Shown one piece after another: positions 9,560-21,930 of a DNA stretch of 64,000 nt; positions within the stretch are counted from its first letter, which is position 1; each line of letters begins with the position of its first letter. A model generated the notes under the pieces. The model searched no databases and was not told where the DNA came from. It saw only the letters and a list, made by a program, of their open reading frames with translations. The position numbers and the translations under genes were made by a program. The DNA is from Cepaea nemoralis (lineage: Eukaryota > Mollusca > Gastropoda > Stylommatophora > Helicidae): NCBI GenBank assembly GCA_014155875.1, contig JACEFZ010027942.1, forward strand, positions 439,755 to 503,754. The letters are read 5' to 3'.

Positions 9560-12165
9560 ATTATCAGCAAACTGAATTTTCTTGGTTAGGTGATTAGCCA
9601 GCCCCGTTTCATGACGATACTATGTTAAGTAACTCTCGCTGTATTCCTTATGTGACAACTAATAGCGAACAGGAAATGGGGTATAAGAGGTTAATCACAG
9701 CGTTCTAAGATTACGGGGAGAAATGTCTGTGTAGATAGGGAGTGTAAACAGAGCCAGGTCAAAATGATGGTCAACAACGTCCACTGACTTGCAGGTTAAA
9801 GGTTAATGACTGTGCAATGTACAATTACCCGAAGTGTTTTCTTACCAACGGTGCTGGATTAAAACACTGCCCACGAATTCAATTATTAGAGATGTGCGGA
9901 AACAATAGGAACTTGGAATTTACCCGGCAGCCAGAAGACGATAACTAATTGATTCTTCCACGCTTAAATACTGGATGCAAATTCGCCTCGCGGTTCAGTT
10001 ATTTTAATCTGAGTGGGTTTCAATGCATTTGGTGACTTTCATTCTTTCAGAGGAATTGTAGTGCATTTATGGAAATAGTTGGGTAAGTGACAACTTGTAG
10101 TTAACACCAACAGTGCTTGTTATAATTCTCTTAGAGGGTTTTAAACCATTCATTACTTCTCTATATGTTATACTATGTTGCCTAATTGGTGTCTTGGTCT
10201 TAACAAGTGCATTTGCTATGAAGATATCTATGTATTAAATCGTGGCTACTGACAGTTCTACTTTCTGGCTGGTGTATTATTCGTTATTTTATTATTTCCT
10301 TTGCTTATTCTGCTCTTGATGAGAATCTTCTACTAAGAAGTATTATTCATTACTTTATTATCTCCATTGTTTATTATGGGTACTTAATGAAATAATATTC
10401 TGCTAAGATGTATTCATTCGTTACTTCATTATCTTCTTTGTTTGTGTATTACACGACTTATATGAGATGTGAACATATTATAATTATGTTCAACCATCTA
10501 CACTGTAAATTGGTATCAACAGCAGTTTGTATGAATACCATCATTATCTTGATTCCGCACAGTGATCTAGGCGATTGGACATGTGCATATTATGGATAGT
10601 TGAGAAATGTATTGCACGAAAATGATGGTGTATGTCTAGTTAGACATGAGATGTTAACGACATCTAACAGTATCTATATGTGTGAATATTCATCGCATCA
10701 TGTCATTGGACAGGAACATATTATGTAAAGACATGACCTTAGGGACAGAAAAAGGTTACAGGGCAGATTATGTGTGGACTTATCGTGTGACTACTGCACC
10801 CTTAACCGTCCGCAAGCAGCATAATAAGGATCTGGCCAAACTCGCCATGGAACATAATACTGTACCCGACTTTCTGATCTTGGCGGGTACATGTTTGTTG
10901 TTCTTTCCTTTCAAACAGGTGGTGGCTTTTGCCTACACGATTTGCCTATGTGTTTGCTTACAATGAAGTTCACGAGTGAATGCTGAAGGATCTCACCTTT
11001 CTACAGCAGCAAAGAGTGAAGATCTTATATCAGCCACTGATAACTCAGAGCCTACAGTTCCAACAACAAGAACTGCATAGTTAAAAGCTGAGGATATCTC
11101 AGCGCCAAGCCAACAGCCAATAGCAATAGAACACCACCGAAAAGGAAACCAAGACAGACAACTCTACCACCCTTCCTACTAAGCCACAACCCCTACTCTG
11201 CTGTGGGGTACTACAATGACGGACAGTCATTTTAATTTATTATCCTATAATCAAATGTGTGGATTCCTGACATACCCATCTTTCATATCATCCCAATCAT
11301 CCACTGTAATTCTTTGATTTACTAAAGGAGTTAGTTCAGTCTTGTATCCTAGTTACGCGCGTGCGTGCGTGCGTGCGTGCGTGCGTGTGTGTGTGTAATG
11401 GTGTTACATATTAATGTGATAGTGCTAAGGACACTATCCGGGGGGCAACATAACTTAGTACCAGGAGAGTTGTGTGGCAGGATGTCGTGAAATCACTGTA
11501 ATTTTACAATCAGATGATAAAAATACCAAGGACAGTTTGATTCGCAACTACGAGTTGTTTACTACGGGGAGTCGGTGAGATCAATCAGTGGAGGCGTCTT
11601 TGAAAGTCCCCACAAGACAGAAAATTGTAGGCTTGTTATTGTGACCCGATTAGAAAAATGCAGGAAACACGCAAGCTGTGTTGGTTGTCATAACAAGGGA
11701 AACCACTTTTGCATTGATTAAACAAAGGGGAGAGAAGATTTCTGAAATGGATAGTCTGCCCCTGGAACATCTGATGTATTGACATCAAGGAACTTCACTA
11801 GAACACTCGAAGGCTCTTTGACAAACAACATGACTTGTTTACAGTCAGTGTAGACCAGCAAGTTGACTAGAGCTGACGTGTTTCTGTACCGCTGTTAGGA
11901 ATTCGGAGAGCATCTACTGTGTTAGATTTAATTAACATTAAATAACATATGTCTTTATGGCAAGTTGTAGATGCCATCCAGGAGTGATGCGGTGTTGCAT
12001 AAGGTATTGCATATCGTGTATTTAGGCCTAATTAAAATAGGCAGTAGCCTTGTTAACACTAGCTAGGGTGAGGAAATAATTAGCTCTGCTAGTTGAGAAT
12101 AGAGTAGTGAAGTGATGATTAGCTCTGTTAGTTGAGAATAGAGTAGGGAAGGGAGAATTAGTTCT
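9560..12165. other. AT-rich intron sequence, no family recognised
   Basis: A frame at 10700-10966 on the plus strand (88 codons from ATG) has no recognisable domain, and I do not call it a gene. A GCGT microsatellite lies at 11355-11397. Nothing else was supportable. Confidence 0.45.
11355..11397. repeat. (GCGT)n-(GT)n microsatellite
   Basis: Alternating purine-pyrimidine repeat of about 43 bases, a sequence type able to adopt Z-DNA. Confidence 0.95.
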
Positions 12166-12169
12166 GCTA

Positions 12170-13440
12170 GTGAGAATAGTGTAGTGGGGTGATATTTGGA
12201 GAGATTAAGGATGGGTTGGGAGTTGGGGAAAGTGTCCAATAGTGGGATCTTTCAGTGGGGTGCCCACTGGGGTTCTGCACTCTGTTTATTGATCTTTCCT
12301 TGTCATAGCCTGATTCGGACCTAGGTGATAAGCTCATCTGCTCTATGACAGAGTTTAGTTCACTGATAAATATCTGAGCAAGGCTGTAGGCCTACACTCA
12401 GCTGGTAGGATCAGTGACTGGTGCTTTCACCCGGTGTATTATTTCTCTAACAGGTTCCCTGCCAGTTACGAGGAAGCTCTACACGAGTTTTGAAGAAAGT
12501 TTACTACGATTGGGAAGAACACCAGTTGAACAGTAAATGTTGTTTTTACGGAAATGAATAACGTCCGAGAAGAAAGTCTGGACAATAATATTTACGCTGG
12601 GCCCATGATCAGGAGGGTCCACCGGAACAGGGCTCAGATGAGCGAAACCATTTAACGATTCCAGTGTGTTAAGGATCACCTAGGATGAGTGATGTTTGTT
12701 GAGACACCACACCTCATACGAACAATAGTAACTAAACTAGAACTTTAAATGTAACATTCACATGGTGTAGTAGATTCCAGTGAAAGATTACAAGGGACAT
12801 TGTACTTGAGACAATATAGACACTAGATATGATCAAGTATATTAACAATAACAGTGATGCCTAATTTTCACAGTACAAGGGATGTGTACATTTTAGGAAC
12901 TATAGGAACTTATAATGTGCAGGGTGCAACCGGCCCATGATCATGTCGATGAATTACCAGATAGCTACAGAAGAAAGTCAGTGTCTGGCAGGAGAGATAC
13001 ATCACTGGGTGAGGTTGTCGTGTGCTGACCTAACGTGCTGTGGTGTGACCTTGCAAGGATGAACTGACTGGGCTATTAAGATGATGGTCCGATGCTACAC
13101 ACATTATAGAACACGTCACACATTCTTCGCATACGCTTCTCACATACATTACACTTTTCTTTTAATAAATTAATTGTTATTAATTTTTTTAGAAGCTAGA
13201 GTTGTTGAGTGTGTTGCGTTGGGGAAGAATGAGAGGGGGCATGATACAGCAGTGATAGAGAGAGAGAGAGAAAGAGGTGTCCATAAACTGACGGAGTTTT
13301 GTAGACGGATTCTAGTGGTTTCTCCAGGATAATGATAAGGGGTTAAAATATAATGTGGGTGTTGATTCCTCTCACTCCAGTGACGACACTTTAAACGGAA
13401 ACACGACACAGGAATAATACGAGTCTTCAGTTATTACAAG
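12170..13440 (+). repeat. Unclassified ~1.3-kb repeat, copy 1
   Basis: It is collinear with 31010-32545. Shared landmarks in order: CCCACTGGGGTTCT, GATCTTTCCTTGTC, CAGAGTTTAGTTCA, AAATATCTGAGC, GGCCTACACTCA, ACCCGGTGT, CAGGTTC, CACTGGGTGAGGT, TACACTTTTCTTT, TTAGAAGC-AGAGTTGT and GTTGATTCC. No coding capacity is seen. It could be an LTR or the body of a non-autonomous element; no flanking duplication was found. Confidence 0.65.
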
Positions 13441-13654
13441 AGGGGCATCATACTCTCTCATGTCAGTGCCTTTCCTGTGCTCTCTTGACCTTCTATCTGA
13501 AAACCTTACTTGATCCCTTAGTGTAATCCAGCCAGATTTGTCTGATCCAGTTCACTATGAAGTCTCACGAGCCACGTTTGGTTTTCCTTTAGTAGGTGGC
13601 AACCACTATTTGTGGATATATCTCTCTCCTCTCAAATTACACGCCAGAAATACA

Positions 13655-13762
13655 ACCTCCTATATGTATAGTTTGCAATACAATACATCCTCCTATATGT
13701 TTAGTTTGCAACATCCTACTATATGTTTAGTCTATAACTTAACGTCCCCTACATATATGTAG
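13655..13762. repeat. Minisatellite cluster, same unit as 9060-9550
   Basis: Three to four units of the TATATGTTTAGTTTGCAA type. Confidence 0.85.
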
Positions 13763-14820
13763 CCGAGGGGAAAAGATAAGGGAAAGACTGATGTTTCTTT
13801 CCTTTGCTACGGTGCTAAGAGGTAGAGGGTAACTCTGACTTCGTTACGGCCAAAGAAAGAAGTAGTAAAAGAGAGAGAACCTCACACCTGCCCTCGACTG
13901 ACAAATAAGATGATAGTAATTAGGTAAGAATATACGAGATCTTGGACAGAGGCCTCAACTCTGGACATTAACTGTCATATTTGAGGTCCAGACAGTGAAT
14001 TAAGGTGTTAGACTGTGGTAGAAATTGTGGTTGTAAAAACTAAAAGAGACTAAACAAACAAATCAAGGACAAATAGAAAAAGCTCTTTATTATTTCTTCT
14101 AACAGGACATGTTGGATAACACATTGAATGCCAATAACAGATACAACAGACAACTGTATATATCAATCAACAACAGTGGGTAACCCCTAACCAATCAATA
14201 GCACTTAAGACAACAGGGTACAACAAGTACCACAATATAGGTGTTCCAAAACAATAGCTAGTTAGACTGACACAATAAAGAACTTTGACACAATGCAACA
14301 CTGCACAGACAATAAGGCACTAAAACAAACATAAGTTACAGCAACATAAATCCTAAGACGCGACATAAACAAGAGAGTTATGACACAAATTACTACCCCC
14401 ACCATGAACCCAGGCATGCTGACCCTAACTAGTCAGCCACTCGGTTTTGTAAAGACATTAGTTGACCACAGATCAACTCAGGGAATTTTCTCCCCACATC
14501 TCAATACTTAAAAACAAAGCAGGACAGCATGTTTGTTTTCACCAACCGGCTCAGGCAACGGCAGACAAAAGAATTCATAAGTTGCGTTGTTTCAAGTGGT
14601 GTTCCGGCACTGTCCAGATTCAAACTGCTTTAACAGGCCAAACCAAGGTGCGCCGATTTGGCTCTGTTACATATACTGCAAGGCAACACCGAACTGAAGG
14701 AAACATATGAATGCACCATGAAGACGCAGGGCAGAAGGTTTATAGACTCAATGCAGCGGAGATTTTTAATGATTGGTTGATTGACTGATTGATCGAAATA
14801 AATACCCCAACCCCTTCACC
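13763..14820. other. Intron sequence, no family recognised
   Basis: AT-rich with a small ATTGATTG repeat near 14770-14790. A plus-strand open frame near 14462-14710 shows no domain. Nothing else is supportable. Confidence 0.4.
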
Positions 14821-14821
14821 C

Positions 14822-15215
14822 GTGTATGTTTAGTCTATCAAGCAACTGGTTCTCCTGTATGTTTTAGTTGTTAGTTGCATATGCTTTACAGGACGTTTGC
14901 AGTCAACACCAGCATTTTTTTGCTGTTGTTGATGTCTTGGCAAGTTTTCGTTCAGTAGTTTGCCATTGCTTTCTGAACGACCTGCACCCATACTATTTAC
15001 GCAAAGAACCAGCACAACGCGGTCTGCTGCCAAATCGGGCGCAGCTGTGTTTCGAAAGCGGGTATACGGGATCACGGACCGCTTTCGCAAGCCCTACACC
15101 ACGGAGACTTTCCTTGCATGTTTAGTCTATAATATAACATCCTACACATTTGGTCTATAATATAACACGTTCTATACGTGCAGTATGCAACATATCGCGT
15201 CTTCCTACACGTTCA
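14822..15215. repeat. Minisatellite interrupted by SINE-B
   Basis: Units of the same TATGTTTAGTCTATAA type lie at 14822-14866 and 15112-15215, either side of the SINE-B copy at 14872-15110. The SINE inserted into a pre-existing minisatellite tract. Confidence 0.7.
14872..15110 (-). repeat. SINE-B copy, minus strand, well preserved
   Basis: The order is GCATATGCTTTACAGGACG, GTCAACACCAGCATTTTTTT, TCTTGGCAAGTTTTCGTTCA, GTAGTTTGCCATTGC, GTTTCGAAAGCGGG (B box on the minus strand), ending ACCACGGAGAC. The head and 3' end are both present. Confidence 0.85.
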
Positions 15216-15680
15216 GTGTGTAACATAATGCCTAAATTTGCTTTACACTCTTTGTATGTATATTTTACAGTTTCGTAATGATACACAAATAACAGGCTAC
15301 TTTCTTGATTTCCCGGTGTACATGTAGGTAGATTACCCCAGTAAGCAACCAATGGCCAGACGAAACACTGCACACATTTCGCTTACAGTAGGAAACCTAA
15401 GCTATTCCCCCCCCTCCCCCCACCATGTTTCAGCCCCTCGTGTGTTTAGTGGGAGACAAAAGTGTAGACCTTACAAAATCCAGGAACGTCTGTAATGAGG
15501 CGTCTAGTTTGCTGTGCAAGAGAGATATTATTCATGTCTATAGAATCAACTGACTGTTGGCGAATAATGTAATATGTAACGATGTCAACATTTGTTAAGG
15601 AAACGAGTGGGTGACAAATATGAAATGCTGTGTTTATAGCTAGGGTTGGACGTATATACAGTGTGAGAGAAGATGAGATT
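15216..15680. other. Intron sequence, no family recognised
   Basis: Contains a C-run at about 15407-15420. No exon or repeat family is recognised. Confidence 0.4.
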
Positions 15681-15699
15681 ACATGAAAACACAATCAAT

Positions 15700-15872
15700 A
15701 GAGCGAGAGACGGACAGATAGACCAACAGAAGGTCTGTCGATCGATTGACCGTTCGATCGACCGACGGACGGACGAACGGACGGACAGACAGACAGATAG
15801 ATTGATGAGTGGGTGGATGGATAAGCGGAAAGACTGTATGAGCGGACGGTCAGAGAGAAAGAGAGAGAGAGA

Positions 15873-15922
<50 letters not shown>

Positions 15923-15945
15923 GAGAGCTAGACAGCCAGCCAGCC

Positions 15946-15998
<53 letters not shown>

Positions 15999-16020
15999 AG
16001 GACGGACGGACGGACGGAGA
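15700..16020. repeat. Compound microsatellite block
   Basis: GACGGACG-type, (GA)n at about 15855-15920, (ACAG)n at about 15950-15998 and (GACG)n at 15999-16018. The long open frames on both strands here are low-complexity artefacts. Confidence 0.95.
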
Positions 16021-16136
16021 AACAGACAGAACACCGGTCCATAAAGATGAGTTTAATATCCCTCGCAGATGCTTGTGTCATCTAATCAATGCAGTCCAGC
16101 ACACGCAGAGAAAACAGAGAGAATGAACCAAGGAAC

Positions 16137-16282
16137 CCGGGAAGGTTAACCCGGTCAACAAATGCCCGCAGAAGTCGGATGTGTCGGCCTAACGGCGCAA
16201 GAACGCAGCTCTGCTGTAAACAGGCACAACGCAATCACATCCGAAAAAAAAAACTCCGGAGAACGAAGAAGAAGAAGAAGAA
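16137..16282 (+). mobile_element. Complete SINE-E with 12-bp target-site duplication
   Basis: A 146-bp unit from CCGGGAAGGTTAACCCGG to a GAAGAAG tail. It is flanked by identical 12-base repeats GAACCAAGGAAC at 16125-16136 and 16283-16294. It has the same 5' end as the copy at 5590-5743, so this end is the true start of the unit and not a random truncation. Confidence 0.9.
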
Positions 16283-16294
16283 GAACCAAGGAAC

Positions 16295-17226
16295 ATGTTT
16301 ATTATACTAGTTGTTGTTTTAAATGATTATTTTGTTAAGGGAGCAAATAGTCCGTACTGTGATAGTGTTAAAATATATTGCGATTACACAGGGATTGGTG
16401 GTGTCTTTGATTTGTTGTGGAAGATTGTTCCAGCTGCGTTGCCGAGAGCGCTAAGCTTATTTTGTATAAGTCTATCTTAGGCTTAGGGACGTGCAATATG
16501 TTTAGTCATTTGCAGTTTCATGCGTTTCATTTAGACAATGGTCAAGGTAGCTTGGAGCACTTTGATGTAGGATTTTGTACATTAGTTTGGCCTAATTAAA
16601 AAGTAGTTTGTGGTTTGGTAGTAGCCGAAGACGATGATATAGTCTAGAATTGTCGGTAACCTATTTACTATAATTAAATCTGCAGCCCTTTTCTGGAGTG
16701 AGTAAAGGCGCGTTGTGAATGAAATGGAACAACCATCCCACATTATGGAGTTAGGGTTAGGGGCAATATGTGTTTGTATGTGAAAAGTATAGAATATCTT
16801 TCTTTTATTTTCATCAAGGATATTTTTTTTTTTTTTTTAAATTTTAGCAAGTTGGTAGACTTTTTGGTTGTTTGTTTAACAAGCGGTTGAATTAATGAAT
16901 TAAAGGTCAAATTTCTATCAATGGCGAGACCCAGTTACTTTCTACATGCATATTACAAATGTGGAGCTGAAGAATCCTCTGCCAATTTAGAGTACGGAGT
17001 CTTTGCCCGGTTGTTATTAACGTAGATTTTGTTTGAGTAATGCTAATTTGCATACGATTTGCATAACTCTAGTTATCATTATTTAATTCTGGTTGTAAGG
17101 ACGATTCCAGGACATTATAGTCCCTAGTTTGTATGTACTGTTTAGTCGTCTGCAAACAGATAGCAGGGCGACGAAAGATATAAGGGAAGATCATTTATAA
17201 AAATGGCAAATAACAGAGGGCTAAGA

Positions 17227-17228
<2 letters not shown>
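16295..17228. other. AT-rich intron sequence, no family recognised
   Basis: Open frames at 16295-16599 carry no recognised domain. A T-run of about 14 occurs near 16826. Nothing else was supported. Confidence 0.4.
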
Positions 17229-17313
<85 letters not shown>

Positions 17314-17345
17314 AGAGAGAGACGAGAGAGAGAGAGAGGAAGAGA
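17229..17345. repeat. (GA)n microsatellite
   Basis: Nearly perfect GA repeat for about 85 bases, then interrupted GA-rich sequence. Confidence 0.97.
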
Positions 17346-17594
17346 GAGATTTCATTCAACGGAACAGAAAATCCCATTTTCCTCACAGCTGTCTGTGTCA
17401 CCTAATCAATGCGGCCGCACACACACAGACGCCTGATACACCGAATCTATAACCGTGTCTGCTCGTGTTCTATCGATCCCCATGGAAAAGTTCTCCACAG
17501 GGCTCGGTGTCCACTATCTACACTCACCACACCCCCCCCCCCTACCCCTTCCTCCTCTCCGCGTACTGGTGGTCACAAAAACCGGCTGCCTCCA

Positions 17595-17712
17595 GCTGCA
17601 TTTGGTAGTGAGATCTGAAATCAGTCATAAAACGACATTTGGTAGTGAGCTCTGAAATCAGTCATAAAACGACATTTGGTAGTGAGATCTGAAATCAGTC
17701 ATAAAACGACAT
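17595..17712. repeat. ~37-bp minisatellite, three units
   Basis: Three tandem units containing TTTGGTAGTGAGATCTGAAA then TCAGTCATAAAACGACA. Confidence 0.95.
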
Positions 17713-17814
17713 TTGCCCAGAGAAGCTTTAGAACTGAATGCTGCTGGTAGGTAACCTAAGCCTGGCTGACGCCACAGATGCTTTCTCAAAAAAAAGTACC
17801 CCTCCCCCCCACAT

Positions 17815-17909
17815 ACACACACACACACACACACAGCGCGCATGCACACACGTACGTAGGCAGGCAGGTAGGTAAGTATATAGATAGACAGTCATACAGG
17901 CGGGCGGGC

Positions 17910-17944
<35 letters not shown>

Positions 17945-17945
17945 T
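17815..17945. repeat. (CA)n, GGTA/GGCA and (ACAG)n microsatellites
   Basis: CA repeat at 17815-17836, a GGCAGGTAGG segment, and an ACAG repeat at about 17910-17943. Confidence 0.93.
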
Positions 17946-18161
17946 ATAGGTAAAATTAACTTGAATTAAAAAATAAAAACGAATTTCACGATTCTTTCTG
18001 GAGGTAGGACATTTCATGTTAAAAAAAATTGCACTGTGAATATTCCCCTCGTGTTATGACTGGGTGAATGCCCGAATCACATGTTATTTTGGAAATGGTA
18101 GTGCAAATTTGAGGTTGCACTTCTACGTCATGCAACTAATATCCCTCCCCCAACCTAAATC

Positions 18162-18163
<2 letters not shown>

Positions 18164-18250
<87 letters not shown>
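18164..18250. repeat. (CT)n microsatellite
   Basis: Uninterrupted CT repeat of about 85 bases. Confidence 0.97.
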
Positions 18251-18255
<5 letters not shown>

Positions 18256-18354
18256 CATTGCTTTATATGTGATACACTTTTCACACACTTTCTGTCCCTG
18301 GCAGTTAGAATTTGCTCCTTCAACACAGTCGACGCAGCATGGGTGGCGGGTCGA

Positions 18355-18845
18355 AGACTATGGATACATATGGACGTCACAGCACTGAAAACACGTCGAG
18401 GAATATGAATACATATGGACGTAGCAGCACTGGAGGCACGAGAAAGAGTATGGATATATGGATTCGCAGAACAGGGGCATTCCGAAGAGGAGGGGCACAT
18501 AAGATGAGACAGTATTAGAGACACGTGGAAGACTAGAGACAGTACTAGAGGCACGCAGATGAGAAGAATACATAAAGACATCAGAGCATTAGAGACATGT
18601 AGAAGAGTATGGATACGTAAGACGTGACAGTACTGAAAACATGTAGACAAGTATAGATACGAAAGACGTGACAGTTCTGGAAGCATGTAGAAAAGTATAG
18701 ATACGTAAGACGTGACAGTGCTAGATGCATGTGGACGAATACGGATACATAAGACATCACAACACTAAGGCACTTACAAGAATACGGATACATAAGACAT
18801 CACAGCACTAGAGGCACGTAAAATAATACGGATACATATGGATCG
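18355..18845. repeat. ~48-bp minisatellite
   Basis: About ten imperfect units containing TATGGATACATAAGACGTGA then CAGCACTAGAGGCACG. The open frames on both strands are repeated Leu/Ser/Tyr-rich readings of this minisatellite, not genes. Confidence 0.9.
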
Positions 18846-19480
18846 TCGAGGTTGGAGGTCAGAACCAGGTCTCAGAGTGACCAAGACTTCGGAGCATCTT
18901 TTAGCCGTGCTGTATATCCAGGGGCTACGTCCACAGTCTGGCGGAAGTTTCAAGGATGCCCATGCCTCGATGCACATATGAAGTTCCAGTGCCGGCCTTG
19001 CACACTCCACTGTTTCCCGAGGTGCGATCGAGCTCTGCAACCGTCTCTGTGAAGGTGGTACTTTGCACAGGATGGGGAGACAAGTCTGCAGACAACGCTG
19101 ACTCCGCCAGATGTAAGCCATTTTCAGGATTCAAATTAAACGCCAATATATCTAATGTAAGAGTGAACACACAGTCTTCCAGAGATTTCACAACCAACCA
19201 AACTGGAGGACAACATATGGGTTCCATAATGTGGTAAAAACTCCGCCGCGGAGCGAGAACGTCTGGAAGATTCTGCTCACCAGAAATGGTTTCTGCCCCT
19301 TAACCTTCATGACACGACAAGGGGGCGGGCTCGTCCGGGTCATGACTCCCGGGCGTTTTTCCCCTGCCAGGTGTATTATCTTCGAGACGTTTGTTATACA
19401 TCGCTAAATGTGTCTGCCCAGAAGCCATCCCACCCCCGGAAGGCATGCGGTGCATCTTAGTTATACTTACCAACTAGAAC
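18846..19480. other. GC-richer intron sequence, no family recognised
   Basis: Base composition is more balanced than the surroundings, and overlapping open frames exist on both strands (18774-19237). None has a recognisable domain or splice context. Confidence 0.4.
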
Positions 19481-19640
19481 CGCGTCTAGCAATAGTGAAG
19501 TGCCGAAAGCTTTCACGGTTTGGGCATATCACCTGTTATGGACCTCTGAAAGCAATGCCAAACTATTGAACTTGCTAAGAGATCACGAACAGCAAAACAT
19601 GCCGGGGTAGACTCCGACGTCCAGTAAAGGATATGCAACT
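19480..19640 (+). repeat. SINE-B 3' part, plus strand
   Basis: AAAGCAATGCCAAACTATTG, AGATCACGAACAGC and CCAGTAAAGGATATGCAAC follow the SINE-B order. The tRNA-like head is poorly preserved. Confidence 0.7.
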
Positions 19641-19649
19641 AACTTTTTG

Positions 19650-19800
19650 TATACCATGTGACCAAGCCATCAAGATATTTACCTCTCGTTGCCTTCCCCT
19701 TGTACTTTCCCCCTCAACCTTACCAGTTGTCATCAAGTTCTCCAGTTTATTTATTCTTATAACGTGCCCACAAATATTGACTGCCTGCATCAAATTTTTC
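19650..19800 (-). repeat. LINE-R 3' fragment, minus strand
   Basis: Matches 33090-33235 and 41990-42095: GTGACCAAGCCATCAAG, TATTTACCTCTC, CCCCTCAACCTTACCAG and TTGTCATCAAGTTCTCCAG. On the minus strand this is the C-terminal coding end of a non-LTR reverse transcriptase (TTGKVEG ... GRQREVNILMAWSHG). Confidence 0.7.
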
Positions 19801-20486
19801 TAATCAGTTTACGGCTTTAATTTATTTCTTGACCTTCACGGAACAGGTAACGACAAACGGAGAAGGTGAAGGAAAGAAAACAAAAATATCCAGAAGTGGA
19901 AACATGCCAGCGTGTTTCTGTACTGAAAGGTATCGCTGAAAGTAGACAAGAAGAGAGGGCTGAGTGCTAATGTTTCCATCAAGACACCTTGTCAATCCTT
20001 TTACATGTCTAGACGCCACAGTGACACCCGGTGACAGATGTGACACGAAGGTCAAGGAAAGACTCGGCACATGTAAATAAACCCTTTATAAGAACGGGCC
20101 TACGCTGATGATGTCGTGAGCGTGGTTGGTACGATGGGTCAATGCCTCCTCTCGTCGTCCGCGAGGCGAGGGAAAGACTGCCCACCTATTCCTCTGTGCA
20201 TTCAGGCCGACAGACTATGAAGGTCTCAGCAGATCACATACTCATGGGTGGTTCCTGCCTTGGGACCTCTTCTTAATTATTTTCTTTCGTCTTTCTTTAT
20301 TTATTTAATAAACATGAGCAATGTCATAAAAAACTGAAACAGAAAACTAAGACATGAGTTGCCTGTTCTTCTGTATTAATGCGAAGGCTGAACAATGAGT
20401 AATGGAATAGTAAATAATAAAAAAAAACTGGGCATCGGTGTGGGCTATTTGGTGGGCTGAGAGCAAAAGCAGACAGCTGTAGGTTT
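19801..20486. other. AT-rich intron sequence, no family recognised
   Basis: No exon or repeat family recognised. Confidence 0.4.
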
Positions 20487-20613
20487 CACTAGATCAGGGG
20501 TGTCAAACTTAATCGCTCAGCGGGCCAAAATTCAAATCACACGTAAGGTTGCGGGCCGAACAGGATAAACATCCAATACGACGAAAATTAAGCCTTTTTT
20601 TAAACAATAATAT

Positions 20614-21015
20614 AAATTTAAATATTGAGCACAACCCACTACTGGTAACGCCGATCGCATTCTGGTATGAACCTAAGGCCCATCCACGTCAATATGGAAG
20701 CACTATACTCGAGTTTCGCCCTCATTTGAGCTCGTCAGTAGTGCATATCCCTGACCGGATCCGGAAACAGTCCCGGATCACGCGTGTGAAGCGGGTGTGT
20801 AACCACGCGGCACACACTGGACACACCAAATTATCACAACAGAACATCACAACGCCACCCACCGTAGGCTATGCTCAAGATTGCCCAATCGCCGCGACCG
20901 ACGTCCGTCAATCGATGGGACCCGAACGATCAGGACTTCTCACTGGCAAGGAACACCAGGCCTCCTGAATGCGATCGGCGTTACAAGTAGTGGGTTGTGC
21001 TCAATATTTAAATTT
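20614..21015. mobile_element. Nested 402-bp element with 49-bp terminal inverted repeats
   Basis: The left end 20614-20662 (AAATTTAAATATTGAGCACA ... CGATCGCATTC) and the right end 20967-21015 are nearly perfect reverse complements. Both are bounded by TTTAAA, which may be a target duplication. The interior is GC-richer than the host and has a plus-strand open frame without a recognised domain. The element sits inside the hAT element and is therefore younger than it. Confidence 0.8.
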
Positions 21016-21109
21016 CAAATCCCGAAACAACCACATAATCAAATAATATAAATTAAAACAGGAAAAGTTTTAATAATATAAAAAATCATTGGTATACACA
21101 TTTTCACTC

Positions 21110-21930
21110 TTATGTCAATCTGTCAGAGCACGATGTTTGGCATCTTTTCTTGGCTACAAGTTCGTTTATGTTGGGAGTAATGTTCTGTATCATTGAGATT
21201 CTCATGATGGACTGCAAGTGTTCATCAGTGAGACGACTCCTGTGTGATGTTTTGTTAATCTTCATCACAGAAAACAGCTGCTCACACAGATATGTGCTAC
21301 CACACATGCTCAAGGTTCGAGCCGCATGTAGACGAAGCCGGGGTATCTCTTCAGGAATGAAACGAGGGAACTGTGCAGGCCCCACAGTGTCTTACTTTGC
21401 CTTTAGTGTCCCATTACACTGCAGCTCTATTAACTCCATCTGCAAATTTACAGGTGCAGTATTCACATCTATGGCAAATGGATTACGAAACATGCTCGAA
21501 ATTACTTTCTGTGCTTCAAAGTCACTAAAGGGCCGTGCGAACTCGGCGCGAAGTAAGCTAAGTTTTTCAGCAAAGTGTGCATTGGGAAACACCATAGCGC
21601 TGAGTTGGTTTAACATTGCTTGGCAACAAGAAAAGTGAGACTGGTTGCATTGGTGCATTTGTGTCTCCCATAAGCGCAGCTTCACTTGAAATACCTTCAC
21701 TTCATCATGCATATCAGTGATAAAATGATCCCGTCCCTGGAGCTGCAGGTTCAAGTCGTTATAACGACGAACATCCACTTTTTGTCAGCAAGCATTCTAG
21801 CAGCAATTTTAAGGGAAGGCTTGATTATTTCTTCTGCATCGGTGAACGTTTTTTTTTTTTTTGCGAGCCAACAGAAGAGCGACTTTGTACGACGCAACAA
21901 CTTTTATTTTCGCTTATTCTGACCGAAACG
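21110..21930 (-). pseudogene. hAT transposase remnant (GTF2IRD2/Charlie type)
   Basis: The minus-strand frame from 21778 to 21110 is open for 223 codons except for one TAA at 21392-21394. It ends with the hAT C-terminal dimerisation region (motifs STYLCEQLFSVMKINK and SRLTDEHLQSIMRIS), which also occurs in vertebrate GTF2IRD2. A separate N-terminal piece at about 21795-21905 (TFTDAEEIIKPSLKIAARML) is nearly identical in DNA to 29050-29165. The middle of the transposase is deleted, so the protein cannot function. Confidence 0.85.

Noticed and set aside
10700..10966. 88-codon plus-strand ORF as a gene
   Set aside because: No domain, no splice context, and length within chance expectation for 64 kb of six-frame sequence.
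15585..16081. Overlapping 120-150 codon ORFs on both strands
   Set aside because: They consist of GA, ACAG and GACG microsatellite translations (Ser-Leu, Arg-Glu, Asp-Arg-Gln-Thr repeats).
18255..18686. 143-codon minus-strand ORF that looks like a multi-pass membrane protein
   Set aside because: It is a reading of the ~48-bp minisatellite; the hydrophobic repeats follow the DNA period.
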